Below are positions 49,233 through 58,754 of a stretch of 64,000 nucleotides of DNA, piece by piece (position 1 is the stretch's first letter; each line of letters begins with the position of its first letter). The notes beneath the pieces are model-generated. The model saw only the letters and a list, made by a program, of their open reading frames with translations. It made no database searches and was not told where the DNA came from. Origin of the DNA: Proluteimonas flavola (lineage in GTDB: Bacteria; Pseudomonadota; Gammaproteobacteria; Xanthomonadales; Xanthomonadaceae); NCBI RefSeq assembly GCF_021191705.1, contig NZ_JAIWPU010000010.1, positions 98,058 through 162,057 on the forward strand, written 5' to 3'. A program made the position numbers and the translations under genes.

Positions 49233-51128
49233 ATGAGTACTGTGCAGCCACGCGCGCCGCTGACGCGCTTCATTGTCGGCATCTGGGACGGGATGAATTT
49301 CATCCGCCGGTTGATCCTCAATGTCCTGTTCTTCGGCCTGTTGTTCCTGTTCGCGCTGCTGGTGCTGGTCGCGATCGTCGGCGGCGGTTCGCGGCAGTCG
49401 CCGCTGCTCGAGCGCACCACGCTGGTCATCGCGCCGGAAGGCGCGCTGGTGGAGCAGTACAAGTCCGATCCCTTCATGCGCGCGCTGGCCGAGAACAGCG
49501 GCAGTGGTGTCGGCGAAGTGCAACTGCGCGACGTGCTGCGCGCGCTGGACGCGGCGAAGACCGACGACCGCATCGAGCGCGTGCTGCTGCGCACCGATCG
49601 CATGACCTTCTCCGGTTACGCGTCGATGCGCGAAGTGGCTGAAGCCATCAGCGAAGTGCGCGCGGCCGGCAAGCAGGTCGTCGCGTTCGGCGAGTATTTC
49701 GGCCAGCAGCAGTACCTGCTCGCCGCGCAGGCCGACGAGGTCTACCTCGATCCCGAAGGCGGCATGATGCTCGAAGGCCTCGCCGGCTATCGCCAGTACT
49801 ACCGCGAGGCGCTGGCCGACAGGCTCGGCGTCGACATGCACCTGTTCAAGGTCGGCGAATACAAGTCGGCGGCCGAGCCCTACATCCTCGACGGGGCGTC
49901 GCCGGAGTCGAAGCAAGCCGATCTGTACTGGATGAACGACATCTGGCAGCGGCACATCGCCGACATCGCCAGGGTGCGGGGCACCACGCCCGAGGCGCTC
50001 AATGCCGGCGTCGACACGCTGCCGCAGGGCATCGCCGCGGCGCGCGGCGATCTGGCGCAGTACGCGCTGTCGCAGAAGTTCGTCGACGGACTGAAGACGC
50101 GTGGGGAGGTCGAAGACCTGCTGGTCGAGCGCGGGGTCACCGACGACGATGCCGAAGGCGGCTTCCGCCAGGTGTCGATGCGCGATTTCCTCGCGCACGT
50201 CTCGCCGGCCAGCTCGGCAGCGGACCGTCGCGACCAGGTCGCGGTGGTCGTCGCCGAAGGCGGCATCACCGGGGGCGAGCAGCCGCCGGGCACGATCGGT
50301 GGCGAGTCGACATCGGCCCTGCTGCGCGAGGCGCGCGAGGACGACCGCGTGAAGTCGGTCGTGCTGCGCGTGGATTCGGGCGGCGGCGAAGTGTTCGCGT
50401 CCGAGCAGATCCGCCGCGAGGTCGACGCGCTCAAGGCCGCCGGCAAGCCGGTGGTGGTGTCGATGGGCGACGTCGCCGCGTCGGGCGGCTACTGGATCAG
50501 CATGAACGCCGATCGCATCTACGCCGACGCGTCGACGATCACCGGTTCGATCGGCATCTTCGCGCTGGTGCCGACCTTCCCGCGCACGCTGGAGAAGATC
50601 GGCGTGCGCACCGACGGCGTCGGCACGACGCGCTTCGCCGGCGCGTTCGACCTGACCCGCGAGCTGCAGCCCGAGGCCGGCCAGGCGATCCAGGCGATCA
50701 TCGATCGCGGCTACGCCAACTTCATCGGCAAGGTCGGCGAGGCGCGCGGCCGCAGCAGCGAAGAGATCGACACCGTCGCGCGTGGCCGCGTATGGAGCGG
50801 CACCCAGGCGCTGGAACGCGGTCTGGTCGACGAGCTCGGCGGCCTGCGTGCCGCGATCGCCAAGGCCGCCGAACTCGGTGGGCTGGAAGAGGGCAAGTGG
50901 CGCACGCGCTACATCGAGAAGACCGCGACGCCGTTCGGCCGTTTCCTGACCGGTTTCGTCAGCGGCCGTCTGGGCGGCGCCCTGGTCGGCCACAGCGACA
51001 TCGCCCGCGGCCTGCTGGCCCGTGTGGTGCCGCGCGCCGAGCAGGACCTGCAACTGCTCGAAAGCGTGATCGCCCCGCAGCCGGGTCGCCCGGTCAAGGC
51101 GGTCGCGTACTGCTTCTGCGAACTCTGA
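49233..51128 (+). CDS. sppA: Signal peptide peptidase SppA, 67K type
   Basis: A 631-aa membrane-anchored serine protease of the S49 family that degrades cleaved signal peptides. One N-terminal helix (LILNVLFFGLLFLFALLVLV) is near residue 29. Lysine of the dyad is in HLFKVGEYKSAAEPYILDGA near 210 and the serine in MGDVAASGGYWISMNADRIY near 416, with LRVDSGGGEVFASEQIRREV before it. Length fits the duplicated Escherichia-type enzyme. A strong bidirectional terminator follows. Confidence 0.95.
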   Translation: MSTVQPRAPLTRFIVGIWDGMNFIRRLILNVLFFGLLFLFALLVLVAIVGGGSRQSPLLERTTLVIAPEGALVEQYKSDPFMRALAENSGSGVGEVQLRDVLRALDAAKTDDRIERVLLRTDRMTFSGYASMREVAEAISEVRAAGKQVVAFGEYFGQQQYLLAAQADEVYLDPEGGMMLEGLAGYRQYYREALADRLGVDMHLFKVGEYKSAAEPYILDGASPESKQADLYWMNDIWQRHIADIARVRGTTPEALNAGVDTLPQGIAAARGDLAQYALSQKFVDGLKTRGEVEDLLVERGVTDDDAEGGFRQVSMRDFLAHVSPASSAADRRDQVAVVVAEGGITGGEQPPGTIGGESTSALLREAREDDRVKSVVLRVDSGGGEVFASEQIRREVDALKAAGKPVVVSMGDVAASGGYWISMNADRIYADASTITGSIGIFALVPTFPRTLEKIGVRTDGVGTTRFAGAFDLTRELQPEAGQAIQAIIDRGYANFIGKVGEARGRSSEEIDTVARGRVWSGTQALERGLVDELGGLRAAIAKAAELGGLEEGKWRTRYIEKTATPFGRFLTGFVSGRLGGALVGHSDIARGLLARVVPRAEQDLQLLESVIAPQPGRPVKAVAYCFCEL

Positions 51129-51151
51129 GTCCACGCAACAGCTGGAACACG

Positions 51152-51177
51152 AACGGCCCGCCATTGGCGGGCCGTTT
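51152..51177. terminator. Bidirectional Rho-independent terminator between sppA and kdgK
   Basis: AACGGCCCGCC (51152-51162) and GGCGGGCCGTT (51166-51176) form an 11-bp stem with loop ATT, ending in TTT on the plus strand and in a short T run on the other. It sits 24 bp after sppA and 40 bp after the end of kdgK. Confidence 0.85.
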
Positions 51178-51216
51178 GCATTGGTGCCTGGCGCGTCACG
51201 GGGACGGGCGTTTGGA

Positions 51217-52245
51217 TCAGCGGCGAACGTCGAGTCGCGCGCTGTCGACCAGTGCATCCACGTCGGGAACGCCGACCAGATTGAAGTCGCCCGGCACGCT
51301 GTGCTTGAGCCGCGCCGCCGCGAGACCGAACGCGAGCGTGCGTGCATCGTCCAGACCCGACAGCACGCCATGCAGCACACCGGCAGCGAACGCGTCGCCG
51401 CCGCCGATCCGGTCGACGATGCCGTCGACGGGCAGGGCATCGATGCGCTGCACACTGCCATCGCGGCGCACCAGCAACGCACCGAGCGCGTGGCGGTCGA
51501 CGCTGTGCACCGTGCGCTGCGTGCACGCGATGCGCTGCAGATGCGGGAACGCGGCGAACGCGCGCGCGGCCGCCTGCAGGGTGCGTTCGGCGCTGGCGTG
51601 TTCGCCGGTCCCGGATGCATCCGCGCCGAGCAACAGGTCGATGTCGCGGTGATCGATGAAGGCGATATCCGCCTCGGCGAGCAGGCCGCGCAGCAACGGC
51701 GCCGGCGCGTCGTTCCACGTGGCCCACAGCTTCGGACGGAAGTTGCCGTCGAACGAGACCGTCGTGCCACGGGCGCGCGCGGCGCGCACCGCAGCCAGTG
51801 CCGCGTCCGCTGCATCCGGTCCCACTGCCGGCGTCACGCCGGAGACGTGCAGGCAGTCGATGCCGTCGAGCAGGGCCGGCCAGTCGTAGGTTTCAGGCGC
51901 AGCGCGCGCGAACGCCGAATCGGCGCGGTCGTAGACCACGTCGCTGGGCCGCAGTCCGGCGCCGGCGGCGAAGAAGTACAGGCCCATGCGTCCCGGGGTG
52001 CGGATGATCCGCGAGACATCCACGCCATGCCGGCGCAGTTCGCCCAATGCGCCATCGCCCAGCGCATTCGCCGCGACCGTGCTGGCCAGCGCGGTGTCGT
52101 GGCCGAAGCGTGCGAGCGACACCGCGACATTGGTTTCCGCGCCACCGACGTGGACGTCCAGATGCCGCGACTGCAGCAGGAACTCGCGGCCGGGGGCGCC
52201 CAGGCGCAGCAACAGCTCGCCGAAACAGAGAATGCGTTTGCCCAT
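51217..52245 (-). CDS. kdgK: 2-keto-3-deoxygluconate kinase (PfkB family)
   Basis: A 342-aa sugar kinase. The PfkB N-terminal pattern is HVGGAETNVAVSLARFGHDT near residue 33, and the catalytic site is DGIVDRIGGGDAFAAGVLHG near 285, with the Asp in GGGD. KRILCFGELLLRLGAPGREF at the start and the substrate-like GLYFF segment fit KDG kinases. It phosphorylates KDG, the end product of pectate, alginate and other uronate breakdown, giving KDPG. It is divergent from two TonB receptors and a pectate lyase, which supports the assignment. ATG 52245 is chosen over the longer frame at 52308. Confidence 0.85.
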   Translation of the reverse strand: MGKRILCFGELLLRLGAPGREFLLQSRHLDVHVGGAETNVAVSLARFGHDTALASTVAANALGDGALGELRRHGVDVSRIIRTPGRMGLYFFAAGAGLRPSDVVYDRADSAFARAAPETYDWPALLDGIDCLHVSGVTPAVGPDAADAALAAVRAARARGTTVSFDGNFRPKLWATWNDAPAPLLRGLLAEADIAFIDHRDIDLLLGADASGTGEHASAERTLQAAARAFAAFPHLQRIACTQRTVHSVDRHALGALLVRRDGSVQRIDALPVDGIVDRIGGGDAFAAGVLHGVLSGLDDARTLAFGLAAARLKHSVPGDFNLVGVPDVDALVDSARLDVRR

Positions 52246-52326
52246 CGCGGCAATGCCTTTCGATCGGGCCCGGTGGGGAGCGGGCGAGTGGATGTGGCGG
52301 CGCAACATGCTTTGCAGAAGTGCCTC

Positions 52327-52352
52327 TGCTAGCGTTTGGCCTGCGGTGTCAT
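52327..52352. promoter_or_regulatory. Candidate LacI-type half site and conserved leader block of receptor 1
   Basis: TGCTAGCGT (52327-52335) and GTGTCAT (52346-52352) lie about 100 bases before the first receptor gene. TGTTAGCGT and GTGTCAT also occur before the second receptor (55390-55425) in the same order but with wider spacing. TGnTAGCG is the left half of palindromes bound by LacI-type regulators of sugar uptake in xanthomonads. Confidence 0.35.
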
Positions 52353-52436
52353 TCCGGCACCGGAGAACACCATAACAAGCGCGTCCATGCAGTCAAGACG
52401 CGCCGAGACCGCTTCGCACCCTGGGAGGGGAACGAC

Positions 52437-55223
52437 ATGACGCAGTTGTTCGGTTCGAAAAAGACACCGGTTACCTTGCTGGCCGCGGGCATTGCACTCG
52501 CGCTGCAGGCGGTGGCCATGCCCGCCTTCACGCAGACTGCCGATACGACTGCCGACGACGGTGTCGAAGAGACCGCCACCGCGGGTGACGCCACCCAGCT
52601 GGAGGTCGTGCGCGTCGTCGGCTACCGCGCCAGCGTCGAGAAGGCGCTCGACATCAAGCGCGGCGAAGCGGGCGTGGTCGATGCGATCGTCGCCGAGGAC
52701 ATCGGCAAGTTCCCCGACCTCAATCTCGCAGAGTCGTTGCAGCGCATCCCGGGCGTGGTGATCACGCGCGACGCAGGCGAGGGGCGCGCCATCTCGGTGC
52801 GCGGCCTCGGTCCCGACTTCACCCGCGTGCGCATCAACGGCATGGAAGCGCTGACCACCGTCGGCGCATCCGACCAGAGCGGCGGTTCCAACCGCGGCCG
52901 CGGCTTCGACTTCAATGTGTTCGCATCCGACCTGTTCTCGCAGCTGCTCGTGCGCAAGACCGCGTCGGCCGAAGTCGAGGAAGGCTCGCTCGGTGCGACG
53001 GTCGATCTGCGTACTGCGCGTCCGTTCGACTACGACGGCCTGACCATCGTCGCCAGCGGGCAGGCGAGCTACAGCGACATGGCGGCGAAGGCCGATCCGC
53101 GCGTCGCAGGCCTGGTCTCGAACACGTGGGCCGACGGCAGGTTCGGCGCGCTGGTGTCGGTCGCCTACACCGAGCGCCAGACGCTCGAGGAAGGCTCGGG
53201 CACCGGCCGCTGGGCCAATGGCCCGAGCAACGGTGGCTTCGATCCCACCTCGCCGTTCACGCCGGCGCTGTCGGCCGATACCTTCCACCCGCGCTTCCCG
53301 CGTTACACGTTGATGGAGCATGCGCAGAAGCGTACCGGCGTCACCGCATCGCTGCAGTTCAAGCCGACCGACCGTCTCGAGTTCTCGCTCGACGGTCTGT
53401 ACTCGAAGATTGACGCGGTGCGCGACGAGAAGTACATCGAGGCGATTTCCTTCAGCCGCAGCGGCGCGGGCAAACCGGAAACGATCGTGCGGGACGGTGT
53501 CGTCGACGGTCACGGCGCCCTGGTCTACGGCGAGTTCGACAATGTCGACATCCGTTCGGAAAGCCGCCACGACGAGTGGAATACGGTGTTCACGCAGTTG
53601 ACGCTCGACGGCAAGTTCGATGTCACCGACGACTTCACGATCTCCGGCAAGATCGGCACGTCCTCGTCGAAGCATGAGAATCCGATCCAGACGACGATCA
53701 TCATGGACAAGAACAACGTCGACGGTTACAGCTACGACTACCGCGGCGATCGGTACAAGCCTGTACTGGATTACGGCATCGATCCGACCGATCCCAACGG
53801 CTGGACGCTGGCCGAGATCCGTATCCGCCCCCAGTATGTCGAGAACGAGTTCGACACTGCACAGCTCGACTTCAACTGGAACATCAGCCCCGGCTTCCGT
53901 CTCAAGGGCGGTGTGCAGGCGAAGGACTACACGTTCTCGACCCGCGAATTGCGCCGCTCGACGGAAGGGCTGACCGGCGTAGCGAACTTCCCCGATGGCA
54001 CGCGCATCGTCCCGGTCGATCTGACGGGACAGGCCAGCCTCAGCGGGATCGATGGATCACCCGGAAAATGGGTGATTCCCAGCTATCAGGGCATCGCGGA
54101 CTTCTACGATATCTACAGCAACGCGGGCCCGTTCGCGCTCAGCGAGCGCGCGCTCAACAGCCGCAGCGTCGAGGAGGAGGATCGCGGCGTCTATCTGCAG
54201 GGCGAGTTTTCCACCGACCTGGGTTCGATTCCGTTCTCCGGCAACTTCGGGGTGCGTTATGTGCAGACCAGGCAGACCTCGACCGGCACGGCGACGGCCA
54301 GCGGCAGCCCCGTGATCTCGACCGTCTCGCGCGAGTACAGCGACACGCTGCCCTCGATGAATCTCGTTGCCGAAGTGCGTCCCGACTTCCTCGTGCGACT
54401 GGGCGCTGCCAAGGTGATGTCGCGTCCCGGCCTGGGCTTCCTGACGCCGGGCGTGACGGTCAACGTCAGCGGCGGTGCGCGTACCGTCAGCGGCGGTAAT
54501 CCGACACTGGACCCGATCCGCGCCGACACCGTCGATCTGGGATTCGAGTGGTATTTCGACGAGGGCGCGATGCTCGGCCTGGGGCTGTTCTGGAAGGACA
54601 TCGAGACCTTCGTGCAGACGACCCGCGAAGTACGCAGCTATGCATCCAGCGGACTGCCCGCGAGTCTGCTCGACGGCACCGGCGCAACCGTCGATGACGA
54701 CTTCGTCTTCAGCGTTCCGCTCAATACACCGGGTGGCGAACTGAAAGGGTTCGAAGCGAACTACACCCAGCCCTTCAGCTTCCTGTCGGGCGCGTGGAGC
54801 AACTTCGGCGTGCAGCTCAACTACACCTATGTCGATTCGCAGATCCAGTACGTGTTGCCTTCCGGTGCCAGTTCGCTCGAGACCGACCTCGTCGGCCTGT
54901 CCAAGCACGCATGGAATGCGACGCTGTACTACGAGGGCCCGGCGTTCTCCGCTCGCGTTTCGGCCACCAACCGGGACGACTATCTGCTGCAGGTGCCTGG
55001 CACCGAGCAGGGCTTCAACGAGGATGTGCACGGTCAGGACGGCACAACGACGATCGATGCGTCGCTTCGGTATCGCATCAGCGACCAGATCGAACTGAGC
55101 CTGGAGGGCATCAATCTGACGAACGAGCCCTCCGCGTCGTGGGTCGGCGCGAACTCGCGCCTGCCGCTCGATTACAGCGAGACGGGCCGCCAGTACCTGC
55201 TGGGCCTGCGCTACAAGTTCTGA
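52437..55223 (+). CDS. TonB-dependent receptor, TonB-Xanth-Caul type (1)
   Basis: A 928-aa outer-membrane transporter. A signal peptide (KKTPVTLLAAGIALALQAVA) is followed by the plug: DIGKFPDLNLAESLQRIPGV near residue 85 and ISVRGLGPDFTRVRINGMEA near 118. The C-terminal barrel ends in GRQYLLGLRYKF, with aromatic last residue as usual. Such large receptors import oligosaccharides in Xanthomonas and Caulobacter. GGGAGGGG at 52423-52430 is the ribosome site. It lies between kdgK and a second receptor, so uronate oligomers are the likely cargo. A strong terminator follows at 55243. Confidence 0.95.
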   Translation: MTQLFGSKKTPVTLLAAGIALALQAVAMPAFTQTADTTADDGVEETATAGDATQLEVVRVVGYRASVEKALDIKRGEAGVVDAIVAEDIGKFPDLNLAESLQRIPGVVITRDAGEGRAISVRGLGPDFTRVRINGMEALTTVGASDQSGGSNRGRGFDFNVFASDLFSQLLVRKTASAEVEEGSLGATVDLRTARPFDYDGLTIVASGQASYSDMAAKADPRVAGLVSNTWADGRFGALVSVAYTERQTLEEGSGTGRWANGPSNGGFDPTSPFTPALSADTFHPRFPRYTLMEHAQKRTGVTASLQFKPTDRLEFSLDGLYSKIDAVRDEKYIEAISFSRSGAGKPETIVRDGVVDGHGALVYGEFDNVDIRSESRHDEWNTVFTQLTLDGKFDVTDDFTISGKIGTSSSKHENPIQTTIIMDKNNVDGYSYDYRGDRYKPVLDYGIDPTDPNGWTLAEIRIRPQYVENEFDTAQLDFNWNISPGFRLKGGVQAKDYTFSTRELRRSTEGLTGVANFPDGTRIVPVDLTGQASLSGIDGSPGKWVIPSYQGIADFYDIYSNAGPFALSERALNSRSVEEEDRGVYLQGEFSTDLGSIPFSGNFGVRYVQTRQTSTGTATASGSPVISTVSREYSDTLPSMNLVAEVRPDFLVRLGAAKVMSRPGLGFLTPGVTVNVSGGARTVSGGNPTLDPIRADTVDLGFEWYFDEGAMLGLGLFWKDIETFVQTTREVRSYASSGLPASLLDGTGATVDDDFVFSVPLNTPGGELKGFEANYTQPFSFLSGAWSNFGVQLNYTYVDSQIQYVLPSGASSLETDLVGLSKHAWNATLYYEGPAFSARVSATNRDDYLLQVPGTEQGFNEDVHGQDGTTTIDASLRYRISDQIELSLEGINLTNEPSASWVGANSRLPLDYSETGRQYLLGLRYKF

Positions 55224-55242
55224 TCGATCCGCGTGACGCTCG

Positions 55243-55274
55243 AAAAGGCCGGAGCGGCGACGCTCCGGCCTTTT
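55243..55274 (+). terminator. Rho-independent terminator after receptor 1
   Basis: AAAAGGCCGGAGCG (55243-55256), loop GCGA, and CGCTCCGGCCTTTT (55261-55274) form a 14-bp perfect stem with a T tract. It separates the two receptor genes into different transcripts. Confidence 0.92.
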
Positions 55275-55389
55275 GCGTTCTGGAGTGCGGGTCGCAAAAG
55301 AACCGGGAAATGCGGCTGGAAACCCGCGACCTGCACCATGCATGCGGTGCCGTCTTGTTGCGTTGCAAGATGCCGCGCGCGACATGCGC

Positions 55390-55425
55390 TGTTAGCGTAC
55401 GCGCCTCGATGACCATCGGTGTCAT
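55390..55425. promoter_or_regulatory. Candidate LacI-type half site and conserved block of receptor 2
   Basis: TGTTAGCGT (55390-55398) followed by GTGTCAT (55419-55425), with the 8-bp palindrome GCGTACGC at 55396-55403. The same two words are found before receptor 1, which hints at shared control. Confidence 0.35.
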
Positions 55426-55501
55426 CGGCAGGACAGAGGGGGCGCGCAACGCGACCTCCCGCAGAGGCGACAGACCACAGGGTTTGGGGAGGCGCGTGTT
55501 G

Positions 55502-58500
55502 ATGGATCGAATCCGTAGCAGCCGGAAGACACCGGTTACCTTGCTGGCCGCCGGCATCGCCGTCGTCCTGTCCCCGCCGGCGATGGCGCAGCAGTCAGCG
55601 GATCAGGACCGCGCCGTCGACATGGCCGCCGTGACCGTGACCGGCTATCGCGAAAGCCTGCAGAAATCGCTCGACGAGAAGCGCTACAGCGTGGAGCAGG
55701 TCGATGCGATCTTTGCCGAGGACATCGGCAAGTTCCCGGACCAGAACCTCGCCGAATCGATGCAGCGCATCGCCGGCATCTCGATCGATCGCGAAGGCGG
55801 CGAAGGCCAGCGCATCTCGGTGCGCGGCCTGGGCTCCGACTTCACCCGCGTGCGCCTCAACGGCCTCGAAGCGCTGGCGACCGCCGGCAGCGGCAGCGCC
55901 GGCGTCAACCGGTCGCGCGGCTTCGACTTCAATACCTTCGCGTCCGAGCTCTTCAGCCAGGTCAAGGTCAACAAGACCCAGTCGGCGCAGATGGACGAAG
56001 GCTCGCTGGGCTCGACCGTCGATCTGCGTGGCTCGCGCCCGTTCGACTTCAAGGGTTTCCGCGCATCGGCCAGCGCGCAGGTCGGCTACAACGAACTGTC
56101 GGAGGAGAACGATCCACGCGTCTCCGGCCTGATCAGCAACACCTGGGCCGAAGGCCGCGTCGGCGCTCTGCTGTCGGCGTCCTGGAGCCAGCGCACGATC
56201 TTCGAGGAAGGCTACAACCCGATCCGCTGGGAACACGGCAACCACCGCAATGCCAACCAGTCCAACGCGGCCAACAACGGCACCTATGGCTTCTGCTCGC
56301 CGGCCGGCTACAACCCGCAGACGCCGCGCAATCCGCTGGCGAACGAAACGCCGGCCGGTGTCGGCAGCCAGGCCAACCAGGACCGCAACAACGGCTGGGG
56401 CAGCTACGGCATCGACGCCGACAACTGCGGCACCGGTCTGCCGCGTCCTGCCGCGACGCCGGAGAACATCGCCGCCTACGAGACCGCGACCAATGCCTGG
56501 ATCCCGCGCTATCCCCGCTACATCCGCACCAGGCACGAGATCGAGCGTCTCGGCGTCACCGGCGCATTCCAGTTCCGCATCGGCGACGACACCCTGCTGA
56601 GCTTCGACGCGCTGTATTCCAGGCTCGACAAGGACCAGCGCGAGGATTCGCTGGGCGCCAATCTGCACCGCGCGGCGAACCTTGGCGGCAAGACCCAGAT
56701 CGTCGTGCGCGAGGCCCAGGTCGACGACCGCAACCGCCTCGTCTACGGTGTGTTCGACAACGTCGATTTCCGTACCGAGTCCAGCCAGATCGAAGAGTCG
56801 ACCGAGTTCAAGCAGTTCAGTCTGCAGCTCGAACACCGCTTCAACGATGGCGTGCGCCTCGACGCGACGATCGGTCATTCGTCCTCGGACTACGCGCGCC
56901 CGGTGTTCTCGATGGTCAGCTTCGACAACGCGAACCTCGACGGTTTCGTGCTCGACCTGCGCGGCGATCCGGAAATGCCGAGCATGACCTTCCCCTTCGA
57001 CACCAGCAGCCCGGATGCGTGGCAGTGGCTCGGTTACGGCGCGGTGCCGGTCAACAGCAACGGCACGGCCCGCGGCGCGAACATCAGCGAAGTGCGTCTG
57101 AATCCGAATTACGTCAGCAACGCCTTCGATTCGGCCAAGGTCGATCTGTCGTTCGATCTCAATCCCACGTTCACCTTCCGCACGGGCCTGGCGTGGAAGG
57201 ACTACGACATGCGCACCGAGGAGTACCGGCACATCAGCTACGGCCGCCTGCCGCAGGCGCTGCCGGATGGCGTGACGATCGGTGACCTGAGCACCACGCT
57301 CGACGGCTTCGGCAAGAACCTGCCGGGCAGCATGCCGGCCTCGTGGCTGATCCCGGATTTCGACAGGATCGCCGGCCTGCTGAACATCTACAGCAACGCC
57401 GACAACGGCGTGCCGGGCGGCGATTACCGGCTCGCCGGCATCGGTCACTTCGGGTCTTCGAACAACAACTTCTCGGTCAACGAACGCAGCATGGCGACCT
57501 ACGCCCAGCTGGACTTCAACACCGACCTGTTCTCGCGCGCACTGCGCGGCAACGTCGGCGTGCGATTGGTCAAGACCCAGATCAGCGCGGCCGGCTGGGC
57601 GCCGTGCCCGACGGGCGGCGAGGCGAACTGCGAGCGCGTATTCGGTGTCGCCAATGCGACGTCCGCGGCCGGCGACCGCTTCGTCGTCGAGAGCGTCGTC
57701 GGCCATAACTACACCGATGTGCTGCCGTCGCTGAATCTCTCCTGGGACCTGACCGACACCTTCGTGATGCGCTTCGGCGCGGCCAAGACCATGGCCCGTC
57801 CAACGCTGACCTACATGTCGCCCAGCGTCACCGGCGGTCCGACGAACTTCTTCGACGATGGTCGCTTCTACTCGATCAACCTCGGCAACCCGAAGCTCGA
57901 TCCGTTCCGCTCGACCAACTTCGACCTGAGCGCGGAGTGGTACTTCGGCGAGGGCGCCCTCCTGTCGGCGGCGGTGTTCTACAAGGACATCGAGACCTAC
58001 GTGCAGCGCACGCGTCTGCTGAGCACGTGGTCGGAACTCGGCTACTCGCTGGACCTGCTGCCGCCGGGCTTCAACGCCAACACGATCTTCAACGTGCAGA
58101 GCTACTACAACACCCCCGGCGGTCCGCTGAAGGGCTGGGAGCTGACTTACCAGCAGCCCTTCACCTTCCTGTCGGGCTTCTGGCGCAAGTTCGGCGTGCA
58201 GATGAACTACACGCACGTCGACTCGGAGATCGAGTACATGTTCAGCACCGCGGCCAGCAGCAATACCGCTGTGGTGACCCAGATCACCGAGAACCAGCTG
58301 GTGAACCTGTCGCCGAATTCGTACAACGCCACGCTGTACTACGACGACGGCCGCTTCAGTGCGCGCGTGTCGACCAGCTACCGCGACGGCTACATCGGCG
58401 AAGTGCTCAGCCGCGAGAACGTCTGGGACCTCGACGGCAACCAGTTCGGCACCGCGGACGTCACCGGCAAGCACAGCGTGCGCAACGTGGACTTCAACAC

Positions 58501-58657
58501 CTCGTTCAAGGTCAACGACAAGCTGAGCCTGACGTTCGAAGCGGTGAATCTGCTCGATACGCCCGACCGCCGCTACGTCGATTCCGACCTGATGCTGCCC
58601 GACCGGTACACCACGACCGGTCGCCAGTACTACGTCGGTGCGCGCTATCGCTTCTGA
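55502..58657 (+). CDS. TonB-dependent receptor, TonB-Xanth-Caul type (2)
   Basis: A 1051-aa outer-membrane transporter, paralogous to receptor 1. The signal peptide RKTPVTLLAAGIAVVLSPPA is encoded by almost the same DNA as in receptor 1. The plug has DIGKFPDQNLAESMQRIAGI and ISVRGLGSDFTRVRLNGLEA; the barrel ends in GRQYYVGARYRF. An extra ~110 residues in the barrel include an Asn-rich segment (HRNANQSNAANNGTYGF). GGGGAGG at 55486-55492 lies 9 bases before the ATG. It is followed after 97 bp by the pectate lyase gene. Confidence 0.95.
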   Translation: MDRIRSSRKTPVTLLAAGIAVVLSPPAMAQQSADQDRAVDMAAVTVTGYRESLQKSLDEKRYSVEQVDAIFAEDIGKFPDQNLAESMQRIAGISIDREGGEGQRISVRGLGSDFTRVRLNGLEALATAGSGSAGVNRSRGFDFNTFASELFSQVKVNKTQSAQMDEGSLGSTVDLRGSRPFDFKGFRASASAQVGYNELSEENDPRVSGLISNTWAEGRVGALLSASWSQRTIFEEGYNPIRWEHGNHRNANQSNAANNGTYGFCSPAGYNPQTPRNPLANETPAGVGSQANQDRNNGWGSYGIDADNCGTGLPRPAATPENIAAYETATNAWIPRYPRYIRTRHEIERLGVTGAFQFRIGDDTLLSFDALYSRLDKDQREDSLGANLHRAANLGGKTQIVVREAQVDDRNRLVYGVFDNVDFRTESSQIEESTEFKQFSLQLEHRFNDGVRLDATIGHSSSDYARPVFSMVSFDNANLDGFVLDLRGDPEMPSMTFPFDTSSPDAWQWLGYGAVPVNSNGTARGANISEVRLNPNYVSNAFDSAKVDLSFDLNPTFTFRTGLAWKDYDMRTEEYRHISYGRLPQALPDGVTIGDLSTTLDGFGKNLPGSMPASWLIPDFDRIAGLLNIYSNADNGVPGGDYRLAGIGHFGSSNNNFSVNERSMATYAQLDFNTDLFSRALRGNVGVRLVKTQISAAGWAPCPTGGEANCERVFGVANATSAAGDRFVVESVVGHNYTDVLPSLNLSWDLTDTFVMRFGAAKTMARPTLTYMSPSVTGGPTNFFDDGRFYSINLGNPKLDPFRSTNFDLSAEWYFGEGALLSAAVFYKDIETYVQRTRLLSTWSELGYSLDLLPPGFNANTIFNVQSYYNTPGGPLKGWELTYQQPFTFLSGFWRKFGVQMNYTHVDSEIEYMFSTAASSNTAVVTQITENQLVNLSPNSYNATLYYDDGRFSARVSTSYRDGYIGEVLSRENVWDLDGNQFGTADVTGKHSVRNVDFNTSFKVNDKLSLTFEAVNLLDTPDRRYVDSDLMLPDRYTTTGRQYYVGARYRF

Positions 58658-58679
58658 GGCCTCCCTGCGTCGCCCGCTG

Positions 58680-58737
58680 CCGTCGCAGATGCGACGGTGG
58701 CGGGGACGTGCCTGCCTTCACTGCATCGCCGATGCAG
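58680..58737. promoter_or_regulatory. Hairpin and operator-like palindrome before the pectate lyase gene
   Basis: CCGTCGCA (58680-58687) and TGCGACGG (58690-58697) form a perfect hairpin. CTGCATCG (58721-58728) and CGATGCAG (58730-58737) form a 17-bp palindrome that ends 3 bases before the AGGAGG ribosome site (58741-58746). It may be a regulator site or an RNA element controlling the lyase. Confidence 0.45.
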
Positions 58738-58754
58738 GACAGGAGGTCGTTCGA

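Noticed and set aside
47526..51815. Very long antisense open frame (1429 codons) over the MATE, sppA and kdgK region
   Set aside because: It is antisense to well-recognised genes, rich in Arg, His and Gln and without any family motif; such frames are common in high-GC DNA.
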